From Endozoicomonas sp. Mp262 (GTDB taxonomy: Bacteria > Pseudomonadota > Gammaproteobacteria > Pseudomonadales > Endozoicomonadaceae), in assembly GCF_025643335.1 (NCBI RefSeq), contig NZ_CP092489.1, positions 4,164,501-4,228,500 on the forward strand: a stretch of DNA of 64,000 bases, in the 5' to 3' direction. The notes beneath the pieces were generated by a model. That model was not told where the DNA came from. It did not search any database and saw nothing but the letters and a program-made list of their open reading frames with translations. This document shows positions 16,803 to 23,951 of the stretch, piece after piece (the first letter of the stretch is position 1; each line of letters starts with the position of its first letter). Made by a program: the position numbers and the translations under genes.

Positions 16803-18008
16803 TTAGGACAGAAATACAGGGGGGTAGGTTTTTAGCTCACTATTCAGAACTATCAAACAAACAAGGTTGGTTGGTTGGTTGGTTGGTTGGTTGGTTGGTT
16901 GGTTGAAAATATCAGACTGCCTTGACACCTTTGATAGCCTCTCATGCATATTTTTAAAATAATTATGATCACACTCTGACCCAATACAGCGTCGTCCCAT
17001 CATAATACATGCTTGAGCTGTACTCCCAGACCCAAGAAAAGGGTCCAATACCAACTCATTAACCCTTGTACTTGCCTTGATCATCTGAATCATTAAATCG
17101 ACTGGTTTCTCGCATGGGTGCTTACCAGGGTAGCTTGATATAGGCTCAAACTCCCAAACATCCGTCCACATATCACGTCTAGTAACCGTAAATGGTCGAC
17201 GCAAACTTTCATACTCTTGTTTAAGGTCTTCATAATTTCTCTTTAAGTCAGTGTACTCCATGTTCAATATGGAATAACGTGACCGAACCACCTCATATCG
17301 ATCAGACAAAGACACCCCATTACCAAGCTCTTTAAAGCATTGCTGCAATGCCTGATAATTTTCTTTTGTAGGAAATTGCCACTGATTTCTTGTAAATGTA
17401 TGACGGGCCGTCATGAATTTTGGCAACCCATGATCCGAAAACCATTCGGATATCTGACTTGGAGTAATTCCCAGCTTTATACGTTCATCGTTAAAGTATT
17501 TTATCAGAGGGTCAAATACCGAAGCTCTTAACTCTTCACATGCTTGGTTATAACTGCCCATGTTTTTTGCATACCCATCACTATCGTAGTGTTCCGCAAA
17601 TAAAATACGTTCAGTCTCAGGAAAGTAAGATCGCAGCTTTTCTTTTTCTGCCTTATTGCCTGGTATTGATGGCCTTAATCCTCTTTTACACTTTCTCCAG
17701 ACTATATGGTTAAGGTTGTTAAAGTATCTTGATATTGATACCTCAATTCGAGAAGCCATCTTAGAAGAAGCAAAAAAATACAAACTACCATTTTTGCGTA
17801 GAATCCTTTTAAACTCCCTCAATAATGCACATACCCACTCAATGAAATCATCGGCACATTTCCACTGGTTATCCCAATCATCCGCTTTAATCCCAAAATA
17901 TGGAGGATCAGTGATAATGGCAGATACACTTTGATCATCTATTTTTTTCATCAAGTCAAAACAATCACAACAGTGCAGCTCTGCGCCACCAATAACCACC
18001 TTATTCAT
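16803..18008 (-). CDS. DNA adenine/cytosine-N4 methyltransferase (beta class)
   Basis: A 401-residue amino-methyltransferase. The catalytic motif DPPYFGIKADDW lies near residue 34 and the AdoMet-binding motif DPFLGSGSTAQA near residue 345, the circularly permuted order of beta-class N6A/N4C enzymes. Between them is a long insert (about residues 125-270) with a helix-turn-helix-like ISEWFSDHGLPKF and a coiled coil. The C-terminus is encoded by ten GGTT units giving NQPT repeats. Phage methylases of this type protect DNA from host restriction. It sits between the Q-like gene and the late promoter. The target base is not predictable. Confidence 0.88.
   Translation of the reverse strand: MNKVVIGGAELHCCDCFDLMKKIDDQSVSAIITDPPYFGIKADDWDNQWKCADDFIEWVCALLREFKRILRKNGSLYFFASSKMASRIEVSISRYFNNLNHIVWRKCKRGLRPSIPGNKAEKEKLRSYFPETERILFAEHYDSDGYAKNMGSYNQACEELRASVFDPLIKYFNDERIKLGITPSQISEWFSDHGLPKFMTARHTFTRNQWQFPTKENYQALQQCFKELGNGVSLSDRYEVVRSRYSILNMEYTDLKRNYEDLKQEYESLRRPFTVTRRDMWTDVWEFEPISSYPGKHPCEKPVDLMIQMIKASTRVNELVLDPFLGSGSTAQACIMMGRRCIGSECDHNYFKNMHERLSKVSRQSDIFNQPTNQPTNQPTNLVCLIVLNSELKTYPPVFLS
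16865..16904. repeat. Tetranucleotide microsatellite (GGTT)10
   Basis: Ten perfect GGTT units (AACC on the coding strand) lie in the 3' end of the methyltransferase gene. They encode repeated Asn-Gln-Pro-Thr. In the present frame 20 further residues follow; the other two frames reach a stop after 4 or 8 codons, so slippage changes only the tail and not the catalytic motifs. Confidence 0.95.
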
Positions 18009-18009
18009 A

Positions 18010-18693
18010 TCAACACGCCCTCAGTGCTTCACCAATCTGGTGATCAATACGACTAAATAACTGCTGGCTTAAATGTTTGAATGCATGCTGCTCCCAGATC
18101 GCAAGCATTGGGTAAAGATCACGATAAACCGGTTCGTACTTTTCCGCCCAGGTGGGATGAGTCACACCCAAAAAACGTGCGTTACTCCTGTTACTCGGCC
18201 TTACTCTTGTTGACCCACCACAGCGGGTACAGGGTTTGTAAGCAAAGTCACGCCCTACCGGGTAGCGTTTACCGTTACCGGTTCCGTTACACTTTGGGCA
18301 ACGGTGATCAATCACAGCATGATCCACCAGCAATCTGACCAATTGGTGCCAGACCTTGCACTTCTGCCGGTCAATATCCGTGATTCGGTAGGGCTCCACA
18401 TTTCGCACCAGGCAGTGGGTGTAATGGTGCAGTGCTGCATACTCACCATCGGATAACAGTTTCTTGTTTTTGATATGGTCACCCAGGTAACACATGACAG
18501 TGGTTTCAAGGGCAAGTCTCGCTGGCAAGTCACCTGTGTACTTGGCCAGTGCCAGATAGTACGGCCCCGTTTCTGTACCAGCCAGTGCTGCTGCCACATC
18601 TTCAGCCGTGAATTTAGGCTTGCACCCAAGACCGGTATCAAACCGGATATTCTTGACCTTGAGTTTTGCCAGTGCCATTGCCGCCCGATCCAT
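18010..18693 (-). CDS. Antitermination protein Q-like
   Basis: A 227-residue basic protein with a zinc-finger motif CPKCNGTGNG...CTRCGGSTRV around residues 133-165, followed by a helical end. Size, finger and position one gene upstream of the late promoter match lambdoid Q antiterminators of the phage 82 type, which bind near pR' and let RNA polymerase read through terminators. Downstream terminators at 14286 and 12832 fit this need. Its stop is 1 base before the methyltransferase start. Identification rests on motif pattern and synteny. Confidence 0.7.
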   Translation of the reverse strand: MDRAAMALAKLKVKNIRFDTGLGCKPKFTAEDVAAALAGTETGPYYLALAKYTGDLPARLALETTVMCYLGDHIKNKKLLSDGEYAALHHYTHCLVRNVEPYRITDIDRQKCKVWHQLVRLLVDHAVIDHRCPKCNGTGNGKRYPVGRDFAYKPCTRCGGSTRVRPSNRSNARFLGVTHPTWAEKYEPVYRDLYPMLAIWEQHAFKHLSQQLFSRIDHQIGEALRAC

Positions 18694-18700
18694 TGCCCTG

Positions 18701-18961
18701 TTACCTGTGTCTGATGAAATTATCCAGTTGTTGCTGCAGGTGGTCGGTATGCTTGCGGGTTTCCCTGATTACATATTGCAGATAGCGGTTTTTAGCCCTT
18801 AAACCATCAATGATCTGCTCATCTGTCAGTGCTTCGCCCGTTTCCAATACCTCACCCAGCCCTTTACACGTCATGCAAACCAGCCAGTCAAAGACGCCTC
18901 TTTCTTCTCCCAGCCCATTGCATGACTCACATTTTTTTAATTGCTTTGTCTTTCCCTTCAT
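18701..18961 (-). CDS. Small zinc-finger phage protein
   Basis: An 86-residue protein with CESCNGLGEE...CMTCKGLGEV (residues about 11-38), a DnaJ-like CxxCxGxG finger pair, followed by a long helix. It lies 7 bases upstream of the Q-like gene. Small fingers of this kind are common in the early region of lambdoid phages (compare Nin-region proteins). Function unknown. Confidence 0.65.
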   Translation of the reverse strand: MKGKTKQLKKCESCNGLGEERGVFDWLVCMTCKGLGEVLETGEALTDEQIIDGLRAKNRYLQYVIRETRKHTDHLQQQLDNFIRHR

Positions 18962-18968
18962 AAACCTG

Positions 18969-19145
18969 TCAGTACGGCACCCCTTGTGCCGGAAAGTAGC
19001 GATACCCTAAAAATTCCCCTGATCGTGAATGATTCAGTGCATAAACCGCTGCCTGTGTGTAACGGTTACTACGGGCAAAGGTATTTATGACTTCGCTATC
19101 ACTTTCCATAGCTCTGGCCAGAATCCTTACCCGTCGGTAACTCAT
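18969..19145 (-). CDS. Small early-region protein (58 aa)
   Basis: Translation from ATG 19145, which overlaps the nuclease stop as ATGA, gives a 58-residue protein beginning MSYRRVRILARAMESDSEVI. A much longer frame upstream (to 19613) only shadows the nuclease gene. The short version is preferred because of the ATGA coupling and sensible composition. No motif recognised. Confidence 0.6.
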   Translation of the reverse strand: MSYRRVRILARAMESDSEVINTFARSNRYTQAAVYALNHSRSGEFLGYRYFPAQGVPY

Positions 19146-19567
19146 GCGGAAATGGTTTCTTGCACTGGTAACTTCAGGTAGTTTGTGAACTCGTCCTTGA
19201 TCGCTGCCAGTCCCTTGCAGACACTGGCCTTGTATCCCTGCTGGCTTAACCGTGTTATCCATTCCTTCTGGTAGGGGCTGACTTCCGCATCGTTTGGTGG
19301 TGTCGCCTTGTACTCGACCACCAGCCCGTGATAACCACCCCTGGGTAACATACAGAACACGTCCGGCACTCCCGGCTTGACGCCCATGGCTTTCAGTTTG
19401 CCTGCCGTTGCCTTGTCCCTTTTGCCGCCATTGGGTGGATGAAACACATAGACAAACACGCCGGGATGCATGGTATGTAGCCAGCGCATAAACATTCTTA
19501 GTTCCCGGTCCTCGTTTTCCCTTGGCTTCCGTCTTGGTTTTTTGGCTGCCAGCCTGATTACTGCCAT
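19142..19567 (-). CDS. VRR-NUC domain nuclease
   Basis: About 141 residues from ATG 19567, which has AGGGA 8 bases upstream; a GTG at 19597 would add ten residues. The VRR-NUC fold is visible: an N-terminal helix (ENEDRELRMFMRWLHTMHPG), then KAMGVKPGVPDVFCMLPRGG with the catalytic PD, followed by LVVEYKATPPND with E-x-K. These are the metal-binding residues of a PD-(D/E)xK enzyme. Such phage proteins often act as Holliday junction or flap nucleases in the Nin-like region. Confidence 0.85.
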   Translation of the reverse strand: MAVIRLAAKKPRRKPRENEDRELRMFMRWLHTMHPGVFVYVFHPPNGGKRDKATAGKLKAMGVKPGVPDVFCMLPRGGYHGLVVEYKATPPNDAEVSPYQKEWITRLSQQGYKASVCKGLAAIKDEFTNYLKLPVQETISA

Positions 19568-19609
19568 AAATATTTCCCTGGTATCTCCTGGTAACACCGT
19601 GTTTAGCGG

Positions 19610-20362
19610 TCATAACATCGCCCTCAGTTTTTTAAGTGCATCACTGCCACTCATTGTTCTGGGAATACCCAGTTCACTCAGGGTCTGATCCATTTGTTGC
19701 TTGCCATAATTAATGGCTTTTTCGGCTTCACTGTCTTTGCTGTGGTCTTCGAGTGCCTTAACTGACCGGTCTTTTAACGGCTGGCCACTGGCTACCCATT
19801 CCACTTGCTTCTGGTAATGTTCGTTAAACTGCCTCTGCAGCTGGTCAAGTGCCTTATGACCACTGACTGTCTTGAGAAAATGCCAGCCTGTTTTCTTACC
19901 GGCTTCGTACACTGCCCGATGTGACCAGCGATGGGTCAGGACTTCATGACTGTGATTGCAGCATTCCAGCCAAGCGTCAGCAGGTGACGGCAATCCCAGT
20001 TGTCCAGCTGTCGGCCAGCAGTACTCCATGACAAACTCAACCGGATCGGGAAGGTATTTAAGGGGATAGCGGTTTCTTAACTGCTCAATTCCCCGTTTAA
20101 CCATGCTGACTGACAACCCGGCCTTGATAATCTGCTCTGCAAATTCAAGCCTTGCCGATGCCACCAGTTCCTCAGTCGGATAAGCAGAATTCAGTAGATG
20201 GGGTTTCCTCAATTGCATGATCTTGAACAGGTCGTTCACCAAAGAGCTCTGAGTACTGTTCAGCTGGGAGACTTTCTGCGCCTGGTGCACTCCAGATGGC
20301 ATTGATGGTGTTGAGTCTTTGGTTTTGATAGCTCTGCTGATAATGCTGGTTGCCTGCTCCAT
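19610..20362 (-). CDS. Replication protein P (helicase loader)
   Basis: A 250-residue protein with the lambda P-type layout, including RLEFAEQIIKAGLSVSMVKRGIEQLRNRYPLKYLPDPVEFVMEYCWP, given here as seen around residues 70-115 in several helices, and a C-terminal charged region. It would bring host DnaB to the O-origin complex. The start at 20362 is backed by a strong GGAGGAAATCACT-ATG site, although this places 191 bases inside the O reading frame. Gene order O-P follows lambda. Confidence 0.8.
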   Translation of the reverse strand: MEQATSIISRAIKTKDSTPSMPSGVHQAQKVSQLNSTQSSLVNDLFKIMQLRKPHLLNSAYPTEELVASARLEFAEQIIKAGLSVSMVKRGIEQLRNRYPLKYLPDPVEFVMEYCWPTAGQLGLPSPADAWLECCNHSHEVLTHRWSHRAVYEAGKKTGWHFLKTVSGHKALDQLQRQFNEHYQKQVEWVASGQPLKDRSVKALEDHSKDSEAEKAINYGKQQMDQTLSELGIPRTMSGSDALKKLRAML

Positions 20363-21140
20363 AGTGATTTCCTCCCCCTTTGTTCTGTTCCTTGCTCATC
20401 CAGTTATTGAGAAAACGACTCATGCCGTTGCTGGTTTTTCGTTTGCTTGGGTTAGATACCAGCCACATTCTGGCTTGCAGTAATTGCTGCTTAACATCAA
20501 CGGCTGGATAGGACTCCTGAAGTCCCTGATAGAAATCTTCAGTCAGTAACCAGGACTGCCCTTTTTTGTTGGTAGGAAAATCGAGAAGAACTTGACCTTG
20601 TGACTGATTAGCTGGCTCTGAGGTTTTTAGCTCAGAGCAAGAAACTGTATTAATAACTGTATTATTCATTGTATTAATACCTCTGCCATTTTCGGGGGGA
20701 GGTTCTTGCCGTTTCTGGGGGGAGCGTCCCCCTGATTCTGGGGGGAGGGTTTCGACCTCCGGGGGGAGGTGTCCCCCTGAATTTAGGGGGAGGGTTTGAC
20801 CGTCCTTTTCATGGGTGTCATTGGCTGCTACCTCCACCTGATATCCGGCAAAAAGCGATGCGGTTTTACTGGTTGGCGACAAAACACGTTTGATAACCAC
20901 TTTTTTCTCATCACGGTAAACAACCGAGTTAACCCAGCCGTCTTTCTTCAGTTCGGATATCAGGGTTTCGATTCTTGATTTAGACAGTCCGGCAAATGAG
21001 GCAAAGTGAGCATTAGAGGCATGGCAGCCACCAGCAGAATGGAGGGTATTGATCTCAATAATCAGGACTTTCTTTTGCCAGCTCAGTTCCTTGCTTTCCC
21101 AAACCGTAGACGGAATCCATACACCTTTACGACAACTCAT
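20172..21140 (-). CDS. Replication initiation protein O-like
   Basis: A 322-residue protein with an N-terminal winged-helix domain (residues about 1-110: GVWIPSTVWESKELSWQKKV, then SKSRIETLISELKKDGWV). A central low-complexity region (about 110-160) is encoded by the iteron repeats, and a C-terminal domain (about 190-250) has LTEDFYQGLQESYPAVDVKQ. Lambda O has the same plan: the N-terminal half binds iterons lying within its own gene, the C-terminal half recruits P. Its ATG overlaps the stop of the upstream small ORF. Confidence 0.8.
   Translation of the reverse strand: MSCRKGVWIPSTVWESKELSWQKKVLIIEINTLHSAGGCHASNAHFASFAGLSKSRIETLISELKKDGWVNSVVYRDEKKVVIKRVLSPTSKTASLFAGYQVEVAANDTHEKDGQTLPLNSGGHLPPEVETLPPESGGRSPQKRQEPPPENGRGINTMNNTVINTVSCSELKTSEPANQSQGQVLLDFPTNKKGQSWLLTEDFYQGLQESYPAVDVKQQLLQARMWLVSNPSKRKTSNGMSRFLNNWMSKEQNKGGGNHYGAGNQHYQQSYQNQRLNTINAIWSAPGAESLPAEQYSELFGERPVQDHAIEETPSTEFCLSD
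20640..20793. other. Phage origin of replication: five iterons plus AT-rich segment
   Basis: Five copies of GGGGGGAG (the last with five G) start at 20694, 20717, 20740, 20761 and 20786, spaced 21-25 bases. The units alternate between GTCCCCCTGA and GTTTCGACC-like ends. Directly beside them (20645-20690) lies a very AT-rich stretch with repeated GTATTAATA. Iterons inside the O gene next to an AT-rich block is the layout of the lambda origin, where O binds and DNA melts. Confidence 0.8.
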
Positions 21141-21325
21141 GATGATTTACCGCCATACTGGACAAACATACAGTAGTGAGCCAAACTAGCTACTGCTGGC
21201 GAAACTCCAAATCCATGGTCAGCAAGAACGAAAAAGGCCCTATTCCATATAGGGCTTTTTTTATGTCCCCGTTTGGGTACATGACCGGCCACCAGCAGCC
21301 GGTTACCATAGATATGCCTGATCAT
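21137..21325 (-). CDS. Small ORF at the cII position containing a hairpin
   Basis: A 62-residue frame between the cro-like gene and O. It starts by overlapping the cro stop by one base and ends by overlapping the O start (ATGA), which argues for translation. The product contains NRAFFVLADHGFGVSPAVAS and SLAHYCMFVQYGG, reminiscent of small Ash/Icd-like phage ORFs, but this link is from memory and weak. A strong hairpin with T runs on both strands lies inside it, so conservation might be for RNA rather than protein. Confidence 0.5.
   Translation of the reverse strand: MIRHIYGNRLLVAGHVPKRGHKKSPIWNRAFFVLADHGFGVSPAVASLAHYCMFVQYGGKSS
21237..21262. terminator. Bidirectional terminator-like hairpin (tR1 position)
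   Basis: GCCCTAT-TCCAT-ATAGGGC is followed by seven T on the plus strand; on the minus strand the same stem is followed by CC-free TTTTT after GGGCC. For leftward early transcription this is the place of lambda tR1, between cro and the replication genes. Confidence 0.7.
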
Positions 21326-21585
21326 TACGCCGCCTCGCTATCTGATCGGTGCTGATGAGCAAATTCCCGGATCTCATCAGCGGTTACTTCTCCGTTGGTT
21401 ATCGCCTCAATCCGACCAGCGGCATTGCATGGAATAATTCGGTCATAATTACTACCCGGCACCTTACGCCAGGTAATACAGATTGATTGCTTCCACATGC
21501 CAAGCCTGCTGGCCAGTCGTGTCATGGTTCCCCGTTTGGGCTTTTCGCCCAGCAACGTCACTGTTAATTTTTGGTATGGGGTCAT
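21325..21585 (-). CDS. Cro-like early repressor
   Basis: An 86-residue protein transcribed divergently from the CI-like repressor. Residues about 15-55 (GTMTRLASRLGMWKQSICITWRKVPGS) form a helix-turn-helix of the Cro/YdaS kind, in which the second helix reads DNA. The start ATG at 21585 has AGGTG 5 bases upstream. It is expected to shut off the repressor promoter during lytic growth. YdaS-like antitoxin annotation would describe the same fold. Confidence 0.75.
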   Translation of the reverse strand: MTPYQKLTVTLLGEKPKRGTMTRLASRLGMWKQSICITWRKVPGSNYDRIIPCNAAGRIEAITNGEVTADEIREFAHQHRSDSEAA

Positions 21586-21601
21586 AATTACACCTGCGTC
21601 T

Positions 21602-21655
21602 GATGTTCCATATATTAAACATCGGTTAGCGATAAGTTAAGTATTATAAACTTAT
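21602..21655. promoter_or_regulatory. Operator region: two inverted repeats and the cro promoter
   Basis: GATGTT-N10-AACATC (21602-21623) and ATAAGTT-N10-AACTTAT (21632-21655) have centres 31 bp apart, about three helical turns. The minus-strand cro promoter, TTAACT (21635-21640)-N17-TAATAT (21612-21617), is covered by both, so repressor binding would block it. The plus-strand repressor promoter must overlap here too but has no clear boxes. Confidence 0.7.
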
Positions 21656-21718
21656 TGGCGCAAGACATGCATGAACGACTGGACAACTACAATAAAACCC
21701 ATGGATTTGGAGGTTACG

Positions 21719-22447
21719 ATGCGTAATATTGAAAACAGCAGCCTGGGGCAGCGACTGAACTATGCCCGACTGACTGCCCATGAACGAAGGCGGGAGCACA
21801 CCAAGATAACCCAGAGTGAACTTGCTGAAGCAATGGGTGATTTATCAAAAAGCTACATTTCGCAAATTGAGACTGGAAAATACGAAACTCCTGATTTGAA
21901 ATTTTCCCATATCATCAATGCGGCTAAATATCTGATGTGTGATCCAATCTGGCTGGCCTATGGCAAAGGGGAGCTGGAAGACTGTGATAAGGATTTGGAG
22001 CTTACATACAAAATACCGCTGTTCCGGCCGCTGGCTCTTATGGATGAAAACCCGAAACCAGCAGACCACCTTTACCTCAGAAAAAGCCTGTATGAACAAC
22101 TTGGTAAGAATCCTTATGCCACAGTGGTCACTGATAACTGCATGAAAGGAGACGCCAGCCAGGGTGACGTTGTTATTATTGATCCTGATCGACAAATGCA
22201 GGCAAAGAATCTGGTACTGGTCAAAGCACCAGGTGAATCACAACCATTACTGCGACGATACAGATTTAACCATAGTTCCGGGAATTTGGTTTTAGCTTCA
22301 AACGATGAAGAGCTGCCATGGTTAAACCCTGACGACTGCAAGATATTGGGTGTAGCAGTACAAATCCAGAGAGAATTAATTGCTCCACTCACACACCTGG
22401 TAACCCCTAATAACGTCATACCGCTACATCCTCAAAAAGCCAGCTAA
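21719..22447 (+). CDS. CI-like prophage repressor with degenerate S24 domain
   Basis: About 242 residues from ATG 21719, chosen for its GGAGGTTACG ribosome site; an upstream frame adds 16 residues. An XRE helix-turn-helix (about residues 25-65, TQSELAEAMGDLSKSYISQIE) precedes a LexA/CI-type S24 domain. At the catalytic positions the usual Ser reads Cys (TDNCMKGD) and the usual Lys reads Arg (PLLRRYRF), and no Ala-Gly or Cys-Gly cleavage site is visible in IPLFRPLALMDEN. It should bind the flanking operators and maintain lysogeny. Loss of the dyad suggests RecA-independent induction. Confidence 0.88.
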   Translation: MRNIENSSLGQRLNYARLTAHERRREHTKITQSELAEAMGDLSKSYISQIETGKYETPDLKFSHIINAAKYLMCDPIWLAYGKGELEDCDKDLELTYKIPLFRPLALMDENPKPADHLYLRKSLYEQLGKNPYATVVTDNCMKGDASQGDVVIIDPDRQMQAKNLVLVKAPGESQPLLRRYRFNHSSGNLVLASNDEELPWLNPDDCKILGVAVQIQRELIAPLTHLVTPNNVIPLHPQKAS

Positions 22448-22462
22448 TCCATTACTACCAAG

Positions 22463-22487
22463 CCGCTGACCATCAGCGGTTTTTTTT
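22463..22487 (+). terminator. Terminator of the repressor gene
   Basis: CCGCTGA-CCA-TCAGCGG followed by eight T, starting 16 bases after the repressor stop codon. Confidence 0.9.
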
Positions 22488-22518
22488 GCAGTCCACCACC
22501 AGTGTCACAAAAACAAGC

Positions 22519-22559
22519 ATAAGTTTAATTTATTAACTTTAACTTGCTGAAAAAGTTAA
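22519..22559. promoter_or_regulatory. OL-like operator upstream of the right arm
   Basis: ATAAGTT-N9-AACTTTA (22519-22541) resembles the ATAAGTT-N10-AACTTAT operator beside cro, differing in one arm base and one spacer base. It overlaps a second inverted repeat TTAACTTT-N11-AAAGTTAA (22533-22559). The site lies before the first gene of the plus-strand arm, so the repressor could control both early directions as in lambda OL/OR. Confidence 0.55.
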
Positions 22560-22606
22560 TATATCTTAACATTCAACCATGAGGCGATAACCACGGAGAA
22601 ATAACC

Positions 22607-23011
22607 GTGACTGGTGAATACACAACAGCAAGATTGGCAGCCCGGTATAACAGCATACTCCGCAACCGGGAAACAGAAGCTTTAGCATTGGCGGCTGAAG
22701 GCAAAACCCGTGAAGAGACAGCCATTATCATGGGCATCAGCCCTGAAACGGTTAAGGCCCACTGGTCACGGGCAATGAAAGCAATGGATGCAACCAACCG
22801 GGCAAACCTGATTGCTCTGGCTTTTTGCAACAACATCCTCCGGCCTCTGCTTGTGCTACTGATGATTACCCAGGCTGCAGGCTTTGAACATATGCCTACA
22901 CGTCCAGTACGAACACGCACAGTGCCTCGCACTATGCGAATCAGCAGACGGGGCCGCTCCATCAGAGAAATGACCGTCATAAAGGCAACCCAGATTAGCG
23001 TGACAGCATGA
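22607..23011 (+). CDS. LuxR-type helix-turn-helix protein
   Basis: A 134-residue protein starting at GTG with GGAG 8 bases upstream. Residues about 18-75 (RNRETEALALAAEGKTREET...GISPETVKAHWSRAMKAM) form a GerE/LuxR-type helix-turn-helix. A hydrophobic segment (about 78-95) and a basic tail follow. It is the first gene of the plus-strand arm under the OL-like operator, the place of lambda N, but it is not an N-like Arg-rich peptide. It may be a regulator of early genes. Confidence 0.65.
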   Translation: MTGEYTTARLAARYNSILRNRETEALALAAEGKTREETAIIMGISPETVKAHWSRAMKAMDATNRANLIALAFCNNILRPLLVLLMITQAAGFEHMPTRPVRTRTVPRTMRISRRGRSIREMTVIKATQISVTA

Positions 23012-23220
23012 GCAATAAAAAAATGACCATCAAGGCACCCAGAATCATTGAGTCCACCAAACCGCAAATGGTTGTAGACCAGATCCGTGAGCTCAGGGAA
23101 TTAGGCATTCATTGCATTTACAGCATGAAATTTGTTGATAAGGCTTGCGGCAAGAAAGTTTTTCAGGCGGTTCTGGAAAGAACCACACCTGATCTTGAGG
23201 TAATTTCCAATGAAGTCTGA
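23008..23220 (+). CDS. Small phage protein
   Basis: A 70-residue protein whose ATG overlaps the preceding stop (ATGA). It starts MSNKKMTIKAPRIIESTKPQ; mixed alpha/beta with a Lys-rich start. No motif recognised; translation is supported by coupling to both neighbours. Confidence 0.55.
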   Translation: MSNKKMTIKAPRIIESTKPQMVVDQIRELRELGIHCIYSMKFVDKACGKKVFQAVLERTTPDLEVISNEV

Positions 23221-23470
23221 CACCAGCCTTAGCAAGCTTATTGAAAAGCTGCCAAAAGAGCACAAACCAGCCCCCTATGAGGTAGAAGTCAGGAAAGGCT
23301 ATCAAACCATAGCCACCCGCTATGTACGAGCCACCAGCCCACAAAGGGCTGTTATAGCCGGTATTTACTGGAACAACATGATCTGCAGGGAAAAAGCAGA
23401 TACCGGCACAGCCAAGCCTGTAATGCCTGTTACCCCGATATCCGGCCAGACTTCCGGAATGGCTGTTTAA
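23210..23470 (+). CDS. Small phage protein
   Basis: An 86-residue protein overlapping the previous gene by 11 bases. The centre YEVEVRKGYQTIATRYVRATSP resembles a short beta-hairpin plus helix; the C-terminus is Pro/Thr-rich. No family recognised. Confidence 0.55.
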   Translation: MKSDTSLSKLIEKLPKEHKPAPYEVEVRKGYQTIATRYVRATSPQRAVIAGIYWNNMICREKADTGTAKPVMPVTPISGQTSGMAV

Positions 23471-23472
23471 TC

Positions 23473-23607
23473 ATGATCAAGGATTTTGAAAAACTCAGGC
23501 AAAAACTGGGCATTGTCTGCAAAAACGCCCACCGGCCAGTCAGAAAAAACAACCCTGAAAAACAGATTAACCGTATCAATCAACTGTTAACGATGCGATG
23601 GAAATAA
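23473..23607 (+). CDS. Very small phage ORF (44 aa)
   Basis: ATG 23473 begins two bases after the preceding stop and gives MIKDFEKLRQKLGIVCKNAH followed by a basic stretch, ending TMRWK. It overlaps the start of the next gene by 10 bases. Tight packing supports it; no good Shine-Dalgarno is seen. Confidence 0.4.
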   Translation: MIKDFEKLRQKLGIVCKNAHRPVRKNNPEKQINRINQLLTMRWK

Positions 23608-23951
23608 TAATGGACGATTATAAAGATCAATTAATTGAAGAACTGAAAAACAGGGAACTCATAATAAAAAGGCTAAAAGATGCTGCCGATACGGCTGCAT
23701 TCTGGATGGAATATTGGTTAGAAGAGCGCGAATGCGAAGACGCACTTCACTATTGCTTTCTAAATGAAAGAAAAGAAGAACTAGCACATATAAAAAATAT
23801 TTTGTACTTGATATGTTCAGACTCAAATGACAAAGATATTGATGCCAGATTTGACCAAATCGACAGTACTCACCATAAGACATGGGATATAGATCAAATG
23901 GCCAGAACTCTAACCGGCGAGCGCAGCTGTGGGCAAAAAATGAAGTCATAA
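23598..23951 (+). CDS. Acidic helical phage protein
   Basis: A 117-residue frame; the second ATG (23610, MDDYKDQLIEELKNRELI) is as likely a start as the first. The protein is helical, rich in Glu/Asp and Trp/Tyr, with a charged middle (LEERECEDALHYCFLNERKE). No motif recognised. Its end overlaps one arm of an inverted repeat at 23926. Confidence 0.5.
   Translation: MEIIMDDYKDQLIEELKNRELIIKRLKDAADTAAFWMEYWLEERECEDALHYCFLNERKEELAHIKNILYLICSDSNDKDIDARFDQIDSTHHKTWDIDQMARTLTGERSCGQKMKS

Noticed and set aside
18969-19613. 214-codon minus-strand frame
   Set aside because: Most of it shadows the VRR-NUC nuclease gene in another frame with unlikely composition; only the last 58 codons from ATG 19145 are kept as a gene.
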